Positions 18,074-26,829 of a stretch of 64,000 bases of DNA are shown here, in pieces. The stretch lies in NCBI GenBank assembly GCA_035548495.1, contig DASZSV010000017.1, positions 1-64,000 of the forward strand, in the 5' to 3' direction. The notes under the pieces were generated by a model, which saw only the letters and a program-made list of their open reading frames with translations, searched no databases and was not told the origin of the DNA. The stretch is from CAILZL01 sp035548495. GTDB lineage: Bacteria > Pseudomonadota > Gammaproteobacteria > Steroidobacterales > Steroidobacteraceae. Numbering within the stretch: position 1 is the first letter of the stretch; the number at the start of each line of letters is the position of its first letter. A program made the position numbers and the translations under genes.

Positions 18074-18832
18074 ATGCCGATTGTACTTTTTGTGTTGATC
18101 GTGGCCGTTGTGCTGGTGATTTCCGGTCTGCGGGTCATCAATCAATATCAGCGCGGCGTGGTTTTCCGCCTGGGCAAGTTTGAATCCATCCGTGAACCCG
18201 GATTGACATGGATCATTCCGGCCGGCATCGACTCCATGCGGCTGGTGGACATACGTGTTGTGACGCTGGCCATCGAACCGCAGGAAAGCATGACCAAGGA
18301 CAATGTGCCGGTCAAAGTGCGTGCCGTGGTGTGGTATCGCGTCACGCATCCCAAGGATGCATTGATTGAAGTGGAGTCCTATCCTTCTGCCATCTCGCAA
18401 ACATCGTTGACTGCATTGCGCACCGTCATCGGCAAACATTCACTGGACGAACTATTGAAGGAACGTGACATTCTTTCAAAGAGTCTTGAAGAACTCATCG
18501 ACAAGGTCACCGAACCCTGGGGTGTACAGGTTGAACGCGTTGAAATGAAAGACGTGGAAATTCCTGAGACCATGCAACGCGCCATGGCCCAGGAAGCCGA
18601 AGCACAACGCGAAAAGCGCGCACGCATCATCAAGGCCGAAGCCGAACTGGAAGCCGCGATGAAATTGCGGCAGGCTGCCGATGAGATCAGCCGGTCCGGT
18701 GCCGCACTGGAATTGCGCCGCATGCAAATGCTCACCGAAATCGGTGCCGAACAGAACACCATGACCGTGGTGATGATGCCCAGTGAATTTGTTTCTGCAG
18801 CCGGCGCGTTGGCCAAGCTGGCGGAGAAATAG
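18074..18832 (+). CDS. Slipin (SPFH/Band 7 family membrane protein)
   Basis: Slipins are stomatin-like inner-membrane scaffold proteins. The 252-residue product has one N-terminal membrane segment (about 3-22), then the SPFH domain (about 25-180), including GVVFRLGKFESIREPGLTWI, MTKDNVPVKVRAVVWYRV and the DERDILSK-like region. A charged helical segment (about 180-225, EAEAQREKRARIIKAEAELE) would drive oligomerisation. The ATG at 18074 follows GGGAGA. Slipins are usually paired with an NfeD-type membrane protease partner; none is adjacent here. A MITE-like repeat lies downstream. Confidence 0.92.
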   Translation: MPIVLFVLIVAVVLVISGLRVINQYQRGVVFRLGKFESIREPGLTWIIPAGIDSMRLVDIRVVTLAIEPQESMTKDNVPVKVRAVVWYRVTHPKDALIEVESYPSAISQTSLTALRTVIGKHSLDELLKERDILSKSLEELIDKVTEPWGVQVERVEMKDVEIPETMQRAMAQEAEAQREKRARIIKAEAELEAAMKLRQAADEISRSGAALELRRMQMLTEIGAEQNTMTVVMMPSEFVSAAGALAKLAEK

Positions 18833-18904
18833 GCATTTCTTAAAAGAAGATCGATACCTGACACATACAACAGCATGACGCCATCGATCAATGAGTACTA
18901 CTTT

Positions 18905-19019
18905 GTCATTCCCGCGAAAGCGGGAATCCAGTAATATATCAATACAATATCTTCAGGCATCGGTGTGATTTTTTGGAACAAGCGTTTTATAACTGGATTC
19001 CCGCTTTCGCGGGAATGAC
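18905..19019. mobile_element. MITE-like element with perfect 28-bp terminal inverted repeats
   Basis: The ends 18905-18932 and 18992-19019 are exact reverse complements. Each end is itself a hairpin around cccgcgaaagcggg flanked by gtcatt and aatccagt. The 59-base core is AT-rich and non-coding. The ends resemble the attccc-N8-gggaat family of dispersed proteobacterial repeats. A second copy with nearly the same ends and an unrelated core is at 39729-39845. No target duplication is evident. Confidence 0.75.
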
Positions 19020-19091
19020 GCTGGCAGTTGTCGTTTATTGCATCGAGCATTTTTTCCTGCGCTCTAAAGCAGCATCAGTGATATCAACATC

Positions 19092-19475
19092 ATGACCCGC
19101 CATCTCATCAGCTCCGGCTCCACCTTTGAACGCGACATTGGTTATTCACGCGCCGTCGTCGATGGTGAATGGATTTTTGTTTCCGGTACCACCGGCTTCA
19201 ATTATCAGACCATGACGATTACCGATGACATCGTCGAACAAACTGAACAGTGTTTGCAGAACATCATCGCTGCATTGACCCGGGCCAATGCAAGCTTGGG
19301 CGATGTCGTTCGCGTCACTTATGTGCTGCCGAAGGCAGATGAGTTTCCGCTGTGCTGGCCAGTGTTGCGAAAATATTTTGGCGATATCCGCCCTGCTGCC
19401 ATGATGATCAGTGCCGGCCTTGCTGACCCGAGAATGAAGATTGAGATTGAAGTGACAGCGAGGAAAGCTACATAA
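19092..19475 (+). CDS. RidA family (YjgF/UK114) protein
   Basis: RidA-type proteins hydrolyse reactive enamine/imine intermediates released by PLP enzymes; some family members do other deaminase chemistry. The 127-residue length is typical. Features are an N-terminal SGSTFERDIGYSRAVVDGEWIFVSG segment shared by one Rid subgroup, VEQTEQCLQNIIAAL, and the C-terminal active-site region ADPRMKIEIEVTA with the arginine that binds the substrate carboxylate. It is convergent with rnhB. Its subgroup, and hence its substrate, is uncertain. Confidence 0.88.
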   Translation: MTRHLISSGSTFERDIGYSRAVVDGEWIFVSGTTGFNYQTMTITDDIVEQTEQCLQNIIAALTRANASLGDVVRVTYVLPKADEFPLCWPVLRKYFGDIRPAAMMISAGLADPRMKIEIEVTARKAT

Positions 19476-19554
19476 TTTACATTTAATCAATGTATCAAAA
19501 AGTACAGTGAAAAGTTATCACGAGTAACGCATAATCATAATTTTACGACGATCA

Positions 19555-20169
19555 TCATTCCACCACCTCTCCCATCAACATCATCTTCACCGGCGCAAAG
19601 GTCTTGCGATGAATCGCGCAGGGTCCCAGCTCGCGTAGTGCCCTCAGGTGCATGGCAGTTCCATATCCCTTGTGAATGGCGAATCCATAACCGGGGAATT
19701 GATTGTCCAGTTGCATCATCAAGGCATCGCGTGTGGTTTTGGCGAGAATGGAAGCGGCGCTGATGGCAGGGATCAGCGCATCACCTTCAATAATGGCTTC
19801 TGCCGTGCATTGAAAAGGCAGACCGGCAATATCCGGCAACCTGTTGCCATCCACCTGAATATGTGAAGGCTTCACTGACAACCGCCCCAAGGCACGCAAC
19901 ATGGCAGTCAATGTTGCCTGCAAGATATTGATGCGATCTATTTCTTCGACATCAGAACTCGCCACCGCCCATGCAATGGCATGCTGGCGAATTAACAGCG
20001 CGAGGCGATTGCGTTCAGTTTCACTCAGCTTCTTGGAATCGTTCAATCCCTCAATGGGCTGTTGAGGATTGAGAATGACCGCACTCGCCACCACTGGTCC
20101 TGCCAATGGGCCGCGTCCCGCTTCGTCGACTCCTGCGATCAATATCGTGTCAGGAGTCAGGGGCATCAT
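19555..20169 (-). CDS. rnhB: Ribonuclease HII
   Basis: RNase HII removes ribonucleotides and RNA primers from DNA-RNA hybrids. The 204-residue product carries the family signature GVDEAGRGPLAGPV near the N terminus, with the catalytic Asp-Glu pair. Further conserved features are the ASSDVEEIDRINILQATL segment, VDGN, the ASILAKTTRD motif and the KGYGT region. Its ATG overlaps the lpxB stop (ATGA), so translation is coupled. It is the last visible gene of the long leftward lpx/bam operon; dnaE, which often follows, is not here. Confidence 0.96.
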   Translation of the reverse strand: MMPLTPDTILIAGVDEAGRGPLAGPVVASAVILNPQQPIEGLNDSKKLSETERNRLALLIRQHAIAWAVASSDVEEIDRINILQATLTAMLRALGRLSVKPSHIQVDGNRLPDIAGLPFQCTAEAIIEGDALIPAISAASILAKTTRDALMMQLDNQFPGYGFAIHKGYGTAMHLRALRELGPCAIHRKTFAPVKMMLMGEVVE

Positions 20170-21395
20170 TTTGCCTGCTCCAGCAAAGCAGCGATGGCCG
20201 ATGCAGCTTGTGCACTGGCATTCTGCCGCAGCTGCAGATGCATGCCGGCAAACACCTGTTCAAGTTGCTTGCGATCAGGACGTGACAGTTGTTCCAGCAC
20301 CGCAGGGCCAAGCACATCGGCACGCACTTGCGAATTGACAAACTCCGGCACCAGTTTCTTGCCACTGAGCAGATTTGGCTGGGAGATCACATCCGTTTTT
20401 ATCAGGCCAAACGCTTTCAAGATGAAGGTTGTAAACCAGCTCACGCGATAGGCGACAACCATCGGGCGCTTGATCAATGCCGCTTCCAGCGTCGCTGTGC
20501 CCGATGCAAGCAAAGCCACATCACACGCGGCGAGCGCGCGTTGTGACTGGCCATCAATCAGTTTGATCTTGGCGGCAACGCCTGCCTGTTGCAAACAGCG
20601 TTGAAAAATCTCGCGCACTTTTGCATTGGCCATGGGCGCCACAAATTGCAGTGATGCATTGTGTTGCACAAGCCATGCAATGGTTTTAGCAAAATCATGG
20701 CCCAATCTGGTGACTTCGGTTTCGCGGCTGCCGGGCAACACTGCAACACAGGGAGCGTCGATTGCAAGATCAAGCATCTGTCTTGCCACCGCGCTGTTCA
20801 CTTGTTCAGGTAATTCATCGGCAAGCGGATGACCGACAAACGCGGCATTGACATGATGACCATCGTAGAACTGTTTTTCAAACGGCAGCAGACACAACAT
20901 CAAGTCAGTTGACTGCGCAATTTTTTTCACGCGCCCCTGGCGCCATGCCCACACTTGAGGGCTGACGTACTGAACCGTGCGGATGCCGGATTGTTTCAGC
21001 ATGCGTTCGACGCTGAGATTGAACTCCTTGTAGTCAACACCAATGTAGATGTCGGGCGGATCGGCAAGCAATCGTTTAACCAGCTTCTTGCGAATGCGCA
21101 TCAAACGCCGCAGATGCGGCACCACTTCCGCCAGACCCATCACTGCCAGTGATTCAGCGCGTTCCCATGCTTCACAACCGGCGGCACGCATCTGCGGCCC
21201 GGCAATGCCGACAAATTCCGCCGCCGGAAATTTTTCGCGCAATGCATGCATCAATGCGGCACCAAGATTGTCACCGGAAGTTTCACCGGCGACGATGGCA
21301 ATACGTGGAAACGGTTTGATATCGAAAAACTCGCCGGCATCAATCTGACCGGCAGCCGCCGCTTTGATGTCGGTCAAGTCCATTGATGCATTCAT
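20166..21395 (-). CDS. lpxB: Lipid-A-disaccharide synthase
   Basis: LpxB joins UDP-2,3-diacylglucosamine and lipid X to form the lipid A disaccharide at the inner-membrane surface. The 409-residue product has the family N-terminal IAIVAGETSGDNLGA, the core VDYKEFNLSVERML and YVSPQVWAWRQGRVKKI. The C-terminal nucleotide-sugar half has VLPGSRETEV and ASGTATLEAAL. An N-terminal extension of about 28 residues precedes the conserved core; an internal Met5 start is possible. It lies 2 bases after lpxA and overlaps rnhB by 4 bases. Confidence 0.96.
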   Translation of the reverse strand: MNASMDLTDIKAAAAGQIDAGEFFDIKPFPRIAIVAGETSGDNLGAALMHALREKFPAAEFVGIAGPQMRAAGCEAWERAESLAVMGLAEVVPHLRRLMRIRKKLVKRLLADPPDIYIGVDYKEFNLSVERMLKQSGIRTVQYVSPQVWAWRQGRVKKIAQSTDLMLCLLPFEKQFYDGHHVNAAFVGHPLADELPEQVNSAVARQMLDLAIDAPCVAVLPGSRETEVTRLGHDFAKTIAWLVQHNASLQFVAPMANAKVREIFQRCLQQAGVAAKIKLIDGQSQRALAACDVALLASGTATLEAALIKRPMVVAYRVSWFTTFILKAFGLIKTDVISQPNLLSGKKLVPEFVNSQVRADVLGPAVLEQLSRPDRKQLEQVFAGMHLQLRQNASAQAASAIAALLEQAK

Positions 21396-21397
21396 GA

Positions 21398-22171
21398 TCA
21401 GCGGATCAGGCTGCGCTCGCTGCGCGGCATGAAATCGACAAACAACTGGATTTCAGGCTGCGTCTTCGCCAGCTCTGACAGTTGCGCAACCGCGTCTTCA
21501 AGTTTCAGTTGCGAACGATACAGAATGCGATAGGCATCGCGAATGTTGCGAATTTGTTCCGGAGTAAATCCACGACGCTTGAGTCCTTCGGAATTGACAC
21601 TGTGTGGTTCCGCAGGAGAACCGACTGCCATCACGTACGGCGGCACATCGCGTGTCGCCGCGGCATTGTTGCCGAGAAATGCATGTGCGCCGATCTTGCA
21701 GAACTGATGCACACCTGCATATGCCGAAAGAATCACCCAGTCATCCACTTCAACATGACCTGCCAATCCGGCAGCATTGGAAAGGATGCACTTGTTGCCG
21801 ACAATGCAATCATGTGCCACATGGCTGTAGGCCATGAACAGGTTGTCGCTGCCGATGCGGGTAACGCCATGGCCCGTGACCGTGCCGCGATTGATGGTGC
21901 AGCATTCACGAAACACATTGCGATCACCGATGATCAGTTCAGTGGGTTCGCCGTTGTACTTCTTGTCCTGCGGCGCGTCGCCAATGGAAGCAAACTGGAA
22001 GATGCGGTTGTTGCTGCCAATTTTTGTCGGACCATTGATCATCGCATGCGGACCAATCACGGTGCCTGCGCCGATTTCGACATGGTCGCCAATAACGGTG
22101 TATGCGCCAACGCTGACATCGTCGGCAAGTCTGGCAGTGGCTGCAATGATGGCAGTGGGATGAATGGACAT
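21398..22171 (-). CDS. lpxA: UDP-N-acetylglucosamine acyltransferase
   Basis: LpxA transfers a 3-hydroxyacyl chain from ACP to O3 of UDP-GlcNAc, the first step of lipid A synthesis. The 257-residue product begins MSIHPTAIIAATARLADDVS and consists of left-handed beta-helix hexapeptide repeats (to about 185), then a helical tail. The catalytic histidine lies in MAYSHVAHDCIVGN. The longer open frame adds four codons (MQLI); the ATG at 22171 matches family N termini. It sits between fabZ and lpxB, as in other gammaproteobacteria. Confidence 0.96.
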   Translation of the reverse strand: MSIHPTAIIAATARLADDVSVGAYTVIGDHVEIGAGTVIGPHAMINGPTKIGSNNRIFQFASIGDAPQDKKYNGEPTELIIGDRNVFRECCTINRGTVTGHGVTRIGSDNLFMAYSHVAHDCIVGNKCILSNAAGLAGHVEVDDWVILSAYAGVHQFCKIGAHAFLGNNAAATRDVPPYVMAVGSPAEPHSVNSEGLKRRGFTPEQIRNIRDAYRILYRSQLKLEDAVAQLSELAKTQPEIQLFVDFMPRSERSLIR

Positions 22172-22205
22172 GATCAGTTGCACGCACCCTTGAAAATTGT
22201 ATCAA

Positions 22206-22691
22206 TCACTTTTTCTTGCCAACGGCAATCATCATCTTCGCTGAAGTCACTTCGACACCATCGACTTCAGCCAGCGTATCGTACTTCCAGATACCGCGCA
22301 TCACGCGATCAACTCCGGCCTTGAGTATCAATTGATCGCCGGGCAGCACTGGCTTGCGGAAACGCACTTCATCAATGCCGGCAAAATAAAATTGCGTCAC
22401 CTGATCGGGGTAGACATTTTCCGTGAGAAACGCAAGCATGCCTGCCGCCTGCGCCAGCGCTTCCAGCATCAACACACCGGGCATCACCGGATTGCCGGGG
22501 AAATGTCCCTGAAAGAACTGTTCGTTGATGGTGAGGTTCTTCAATGCCACGATGGACTTGCCGGGATGATATTCAATCACCCGGTCCACCAGCAAAAAGG
22601 GATAACGATGCGGCAAGCGTCGCATCACTTCCTGAATGTCTATCTTTGGTTGTTCTGTCACGCTTGTTCCAGTCATGTTTGATAAGTTCAT
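22206..22691 (-). CDS. fabZ: 3-hydroxyacyl-ACP dehydratase
   Basis: FabZ dehydrates 3-hydroxyacyl-ACP in fatty acid elongation. It competes with LpxA and LpxD for the same substrates, which is why it is encoded among them. The 161-residue hot-dog-fold protein has RLPHRYPFLLVDRV, the catalytic histidine in FFQGHFPGNPVMPG and the glutamate in LMLEALAQAAG. The N terminus before RLPHR is about 24 residues and somewhat longer than usual, so Met6 (22676) could be used instead. Confidence 0.96.
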   Translation of the reverse strand: MNLSNMTGTSVTEQPKIDIQEVMRRLPHRYPFLLVDRVIEYHPGKSIVALKNLTINEQFFQGHFPGNPVMPGVLMLEALAQAAGMLAFLTENVYPDQVTQFYFAGIDEVRFRKPVLPGDQLILKAGVDRVMRGIWKYDTLAEVDGVEVTSAKMMIAVGKKK

Positions 22692-22705
22692 GCAGTCGGT
22701 AATTT

Positions 22706-23746
22706 TCAGGCATCCGCATCATCAGCCGGCAATCCGGATGTCGCATTGCCGCGTTTGATCTGCTTCGCCAATTCATCAAGCTGGGTAAAGCGCGCCGCAT
22801 TACGGCGAAAACGCCGCGCTTCTTCCGCATGCAGCGATCCCGAATATACGCCCGGCTTGTGAATGGAAGTGGACACCATGGTCTTGCCGGTAATCACTAC
22901 GTTATCACAAATGCTGAGATGACCCGTAATGCCTACCTGTCCGGCAATCATGCAATTCTTGCCGATCGTTGTACTTCCGGAAATACCGGTACATGCGGCA
23001 ATGGCCGTGTGGTCGCCGATGCGTACGTTGTGCGCAATCTGGATCTGATTGTCCAGCTTCACGTCATTGCCGATCATGGTGTCGCCAATGGCGCCGCGAT
23101 CAATGGTAGTGTTGGCGCCGATCTCCACATCATTGCCAATGATCACACGTCCCACCTGCGGCACTTTCACCCAGCCCTCGCTGCTGGGCGCAAAACCAAA
23201 ACCTTCCGATCCGATCACCGCACCGGCGTTGATGATGCAGCGTTCGCCAATCATCGTGCCATCGAGTACCGAAACATTGGCCATCAGACGAGTGCCACGG
23301 CCAATAGCCACGTGATTGCCAATCACACACCCCGGTGCGATCACCACGTCTTCATGAATAGTGGCGTGCTCGCCGATGACAACGCAAGCGCCAATTTCCG
23401 CAGTGTTATCAATGAGGGCGCTGCGGGCAATCACTGCGCTGGCATGCGCACCTGCCCTGGGTAATGTGGGAGGATGCAATATCGCGGCAATACGCGCGTA
23501 TATCACATAGGGATCTTTAGTGATCAGGGCCGCAACCGGACAGTCATCCACTGACACAGCATCAAGCACCACAGCTGCGGCTTTCGTTGTCGCCAGATGC
23601 GTGCGGTACTTGTTATTTGCCAGAAAAGAAAGCGCGGAACGATCCGCGCTTTCGAGTGTGGCGACATGATCAACCACAATATCTGGATCGCCGCGCAAGG
23701 TGCAACCGAATTGCACCGCCAGTTCACCCAGTGTGGCGCTCATCAT
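22706..23746 (-). CDS. lpxD: UDP-3-O-(3-hydroxyacyl)glucosamine N-acyltransferase
   Basis: LpxD adds the N-linked hydroxyacyl chain in the third step of lipid A synthesis. The protein (about 346 residues) has an N-terminal uridine-binding domain (ADRSALSFLANNKYRTHLATTKAAAV), a long hexapeptide beta-helix (about 105-310), and the catalytic-histidine segment LDNQIQIAHNVRIG. It ends in a helical tail. Tandem ATGs at 23746 and 23743 are both possible starts. It follows skp by 15 bases. Confidence 0.96.
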   Translation of the reverse strand: MMSATLGELAVQFGCTLRGDPDIVVDHVATLESADRSALSFLANNKYRTHLATTKAAAVVLDAVSVDDCPVAALITKDPYVIYARIAAILHPPTLPRAGAHASAVIARSALIDNTAEIGACVVIGEHATIHEDVVIAPGCVIGNHVAIGRGTRLMANVSVLDGTMIGERCIINAGAVIGSEGFGFAPSSEGWVKVPQVGRVIIGNDVEIGANTTIDRGAIGDTMIGNDVKLDNQIQIAHNVRIGDHTAIAACTGISGSTTIGKNCMIAGQVGITGHLSICDNVVITGKTMVSTSIHKPGVYSGSLHAEEARRFRRNAARFTQLDELAKQIKRGNATSGLPADDADA

Positions 23747-23761
23747 CAAAACCCGGCTGAA

Positions 23762-24328
23762 TTATTTTGCCGGTTTGACAGCAGGCGCGGCCTTGGGTTT
23801 GGTATCGGCAGGTGCGCTAGCTTGCAGATAGTTCAGTACTTGAGAAGTGATATCAAGGGAATCATTGACATACAAAAAGCCGGAAAACAATACGAGATCA
23901 TACCCGTGTGCTTTGGCGTAGTTTTGTACTTCTGATGCAAGATGCTGCCGCACCTTATTGCTTTCCTCGTTGTACCGTGACTGATAATCGTCATTGGCAT
24001 TTTCCTGCTCTGTTTTATAATCGCGCTGTTCCTTTGCCAACTCGCGCTGCAGGTCCTCAATCTTGTCTTGTGAATACGTTGCGCCGTCGCGCTGCAATTG
24101 CTTGGACTTTTCTTCTATGTCTTTCTGCTTTTGCTGCAAAGCGCGCTGTCGTGGAATAAACTCATCATTCAACGCTTGTAAGGTCGATTTGGTCACCGAC
24201 CATTCACTCAGCAAATGATTGAAATCAACCACGGCAATTTTCGCTTCCGCATGTGCATTGGTTGCCAGCGCCAACCCCATTAACGCAACCACCCAAACCA
24301 GTTTTTTACTCATTGTTGCAATAGACAT
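23762..24328 (-). CDS. skp: Periplasmic chaperone Skp/OmpH
   Basis: Skp is a trimeric jellyfish-shaped chaperone that carries unfolded outer-membrane proteins to BamA. The product has a signal peptide (KKLVWVVALMGLALATNAHA), the conserved KIAVVDFNHLLSEW beta segment, a long charged coiled coil (about 50-125), and a C-terminal Ala/Pro/Lys tail. The ATG at 24328 has AAGAGG about 8 bases upstream and gives 188 residues. A TTG two codons earlier and Met6 are weaker options. It lies directly downstream of bamA. Confidence 0.93.
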   Translation of the reverse strand: MSIATMSKKLVWVVALMGLALATNAHAEAKIAVVDFNHLLSEWSVTKSTLQALNDEFIPRQRALQQKQKDIEEKSKQLQRDGATYSQDKIEDLQRELAKEQRDYKTEQENANDDYQSRYNEESNKVRQHLASEVQNYAKAHGYDLVLFSGFLYVNDSLDITSQVLNYLQASAPADTKPKAAPAVKPAK

Positions 24329-24373
24329 TGCCAAAACCTCTTGCTGTTGAATTAACCCGTCAAATCCCGCCGA

Positions 24374-26821
24374 TCAGAACGCCTGTCCCACCGTAAACTG
24401 GAATTCTTCCTTTTGATCCGGATAGTGGACAGCATCGCCGTCTGAAGCATTCAAAGGTAACGCATAACTGAATCTGAAGATACCCATCGGCGCCAGCCAC
24501 TGCACTGCAACACCCACCGAACGCTTCAACTTGCTGAAATCGAACTTGTAATCCACGGGTGTTTGCAGGTCGCGGCCCAGGAATTTTACATTCTCCGTGG
24601 TGAACACGTTACCGATATCGTAGAACAGCGAGAATCTTGCGCTGTTCTTCCATTTATCCGGAATAGGCAGCAACAATTCGGTTTGCAGTGATGTCAGCAG
24701 ATTGCCGCCGTAGGGCAATCCATTAGAGTCGCGAGGTCCCAACTCGCTTTCGGAATAACCGCGAACCGAATTGGGTCCGCCGGCATAGTTGTTGAGGAAA
24801 GGCGGCGAGGAAGTGGTGCCACCCACGGCACGTGAATAGTTGATGTTGCAGTTGAACATCAGCACGAACCACTTGCTCAGCGGAACCAGTTGCAAGCCGT
24901 TGTAACCAGCAGTGAGGTACTGGATGCCGCTGAATGGCAGGGTGTACTGCATGCTGATCTGGTGGCGCATGCCGCGATCCGCAAACAAGGCGCGGTTCAA
25001 CGAATCATAGCCCCAGCCCAGCGTTATCGGATAAGTGTTGAATCTTGATCCATACACGGCGGACACCAGCACCGGTGTGCCTGAATACGTGTAGTGTGCA
25101 TACGAGCCGCCGTTGTTGCGTACCCAGTCAATGGATTCCATACCGCTTGAAAACGGCGAGGCCAGCAGGTCGGAACGTTGTGCACTCAATCCAGCCCGCA
25201 CTGACTGGTATTCCGTAATCGGATAGCCATACACCACACCGGCAGAAAGCATCTTGGTGGAGAAGGCCGAGGTATATGAGGTGAATTGCTTGATGTCACG
25301 ATACGACACCGACACGGTACGCGATACGCCGTTCACCGTGGCGTAAGGATCCGTCAGCGAGAACGCAAAACTCTTGGAGTAGGTGTTTGCATCCGCATCG
25401 AGGGCAATGCGATCACCGGTGCCCATGAAATTGGTATGCACAATGCTGGCCTGCAATCCGAAGCGATAGGTTTCAGACCAGGTAATGCCGCCGTTGAATT
25501 GTCCCGGTAAACCTTCCTTGATCTTGAAATCGACGTCCACCAGATCGGATGTGCCAGCCACCGGCGTGGTGGTGGAATCCACCTTGTCGACAAACGGCAG
25601 GCGCTGTATCAATTGCTTGGAGCGATCCAGCAATGCGTTGGAAAGGAACCCGCCTTCAAGCTGGCGTGTTTCGCGGCGAAACACATCGTCATTCACACTG
25701 GTGGTGCCGGTGTAGTTGACACGGCGCACATACACGCGGTTGCCGGGTTCAACCAGAAAGGTAATGCCCACGACATGCGTAGCGTTGTCGGTGGTCGGTA
25801 CTGGATCCACCTTGGCGAACGCATAGCCATCCAGTCCAAGGCGTTGCGTGATCGCTTCCTGCACGGCCGTTACCTGCTTGCGTGAATACGTGGTGCCGGG
25901 CTTGATAACGCTGTCAATCAACCCACGCAACTGGTTCTCCGGCACTTTCAATGTACCTGCCAGTTTGATGTCGCCAAACTTGAATACATCACCTTCGGTC
26001 ATGTTGATGGTGATAAACATGTCTTCCTTGTCCGGCGCAATCGCCACTTGGGTGGAATCCACCGTGAAATTGGCGTAACCACGATCCATGTAGAACGATT
26101 TGAGTTTTTCCAGATCGCCCTGCAGCGTTTCGCGCGAGTAACGATCATCGGACTTGATGAACGAAGTCAGGTGCGGTGTCTTGAGTTCAAAGGTGTCGAG
26201 AATATCACTGGCATCAAAACTGGTATTGCCCACCAGATTAATCTGGCGAATCTTGGAGCGCTTGCCTTCCTTGATGTCCACAGTAACCTTCACGCGGTTG
26301 TTCTGCAGATCTTCAACTTTGGCGTTGATGCGCACATTGTATTTACCGCGTGCGAAGTATTGATCTGTCAGATACTGCTTGACGTCATCCAGCGTGGACT
26401 GATTGAGTATCTTGCCCGCCGCCAGACCGACATTGCGCAGCGAGTCCGTCATGTCTTCAGTCTTGATGTCCTTGTTGCCCTTGATCTCGAAGCTCTCGAT
26501 GGTCGGACGTTCCTTTACGGCGACGATCAATGTGCCGCCATCCCGGCGCAACTCCACATCGCGAAAAAATCCGGTGGCAAACAGCGCGCGAATCGCTTCG
26601 GCCTGTTTCTGGCGTGTCAGCCGGTCACCAATATTTACCGGCAAATAGTTGTACAGCGTGCCTTCGGAAATACGCTGCAAGCCTTCCACCTGGATATCAC
26701 CGACCGTGAATTCCTGATCACGGGCCATATCGGCGGGAGTCGCCACCGGAGCCGTTTGCGCAAGCGCTGTTTCACCTGCGGCCAGAATCAGTGCCGCGTG
26801 TATCAAGGATCTCAAGTGCAT
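24374..26821 (-). CDS. bamA: Outer-membrane protein assembly factor BamA
   Basis: BamA inserts beta-barrel proteins into the outer membrane. The 815-residue length is normal. It has a signal peptide (to about residue 21), five POTRA domains (about 36-440, starting FTVGDIQVEGLQRISEGTLY), and a 16-strand barrel (about 445-815). The conserved loop-6 motif VRGYSESELGPRD replaces the usual VRGF with VRGY. The C terminus EFQFTVGQAF ends in phenylalanine, as expected. It lies 8 bases after rseP. Confidence 0.97.
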   Translation of the reverse strand: MHLRSLIHAALILAAGETALAQTAPVATPADMARDQEFTVGDIQVEGLQRISEGTLYNYLPVNIGDRLTRQKQAEAIRALFATGFFRDVELRRDGGTLIVAVKERPTIESFEIKGNKDIKTEDMTDSLRNVGLAAGKILNQSTLDDVKQYLTDQYFARGKYNVRINAKVEDLQNNRVKVTVDIKEGKRSKIRQINLVGNTSFDASDILDTFELKTPHLTSFIKSDDRYSRETLQGDLEKLKSFYMDRGYANFTVDSTQVAIAPDKEDMFITINMTEGDVFKFGDIKLAGTLKVPENQLRGLIDSVIKPGTTYSRKQVTAVQEAITQRLGLDGYAFAKVDPVPTTDNATHVVGITFLVEPGNRVYVRRVNYTGTTSVNDDVFRRETRQLEGGFLSNALLDRSKQLIQRLPFVDKVDSTTTPVAGTSDLVDVDFKIKEGLPGQFNGGITWSETYRFGLQASIVHTNFMGTGDRIALDADANTYSKSFAFSLTDPYATVNGVSRTVSVSYRDIKQFTSYTSAFSTKMLSAGVVYGYPITEYQSVRAGLSAQRSDLLASPFSSGMESIDWVRNNGGSYAHYTYSGTPVLVSAVYGSRFNTYPITLGWGYDSLNRALFADRGMRHQISMQYTLPFSGIQYLTAGYNGLQLVPLSKWFVLMFNCNINYSRAVGGTTSSPPFLNNYAGGPNSVRGYSESELGPRDSNGLPYGGNLLTSLQTELLLPIPDKWKNSARFSLFYDIGNVFTTENVKFLGRDLQTPVDYKFDFSKLKRSVGVAVQWLAPMGIFRFSYALPLNASDGDAVHYPDQKEEFQFTVGQAF

Positions 26822-26829
26822 TGGCTCGG

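Noticed and set aside
22829..23464. A 211-codon plus-strand frame opposite lpxD with repeated His/Asn patterns
   Set aside because: The periodicity mirrors the hexapeptide repeats of LpxD on the other strand.
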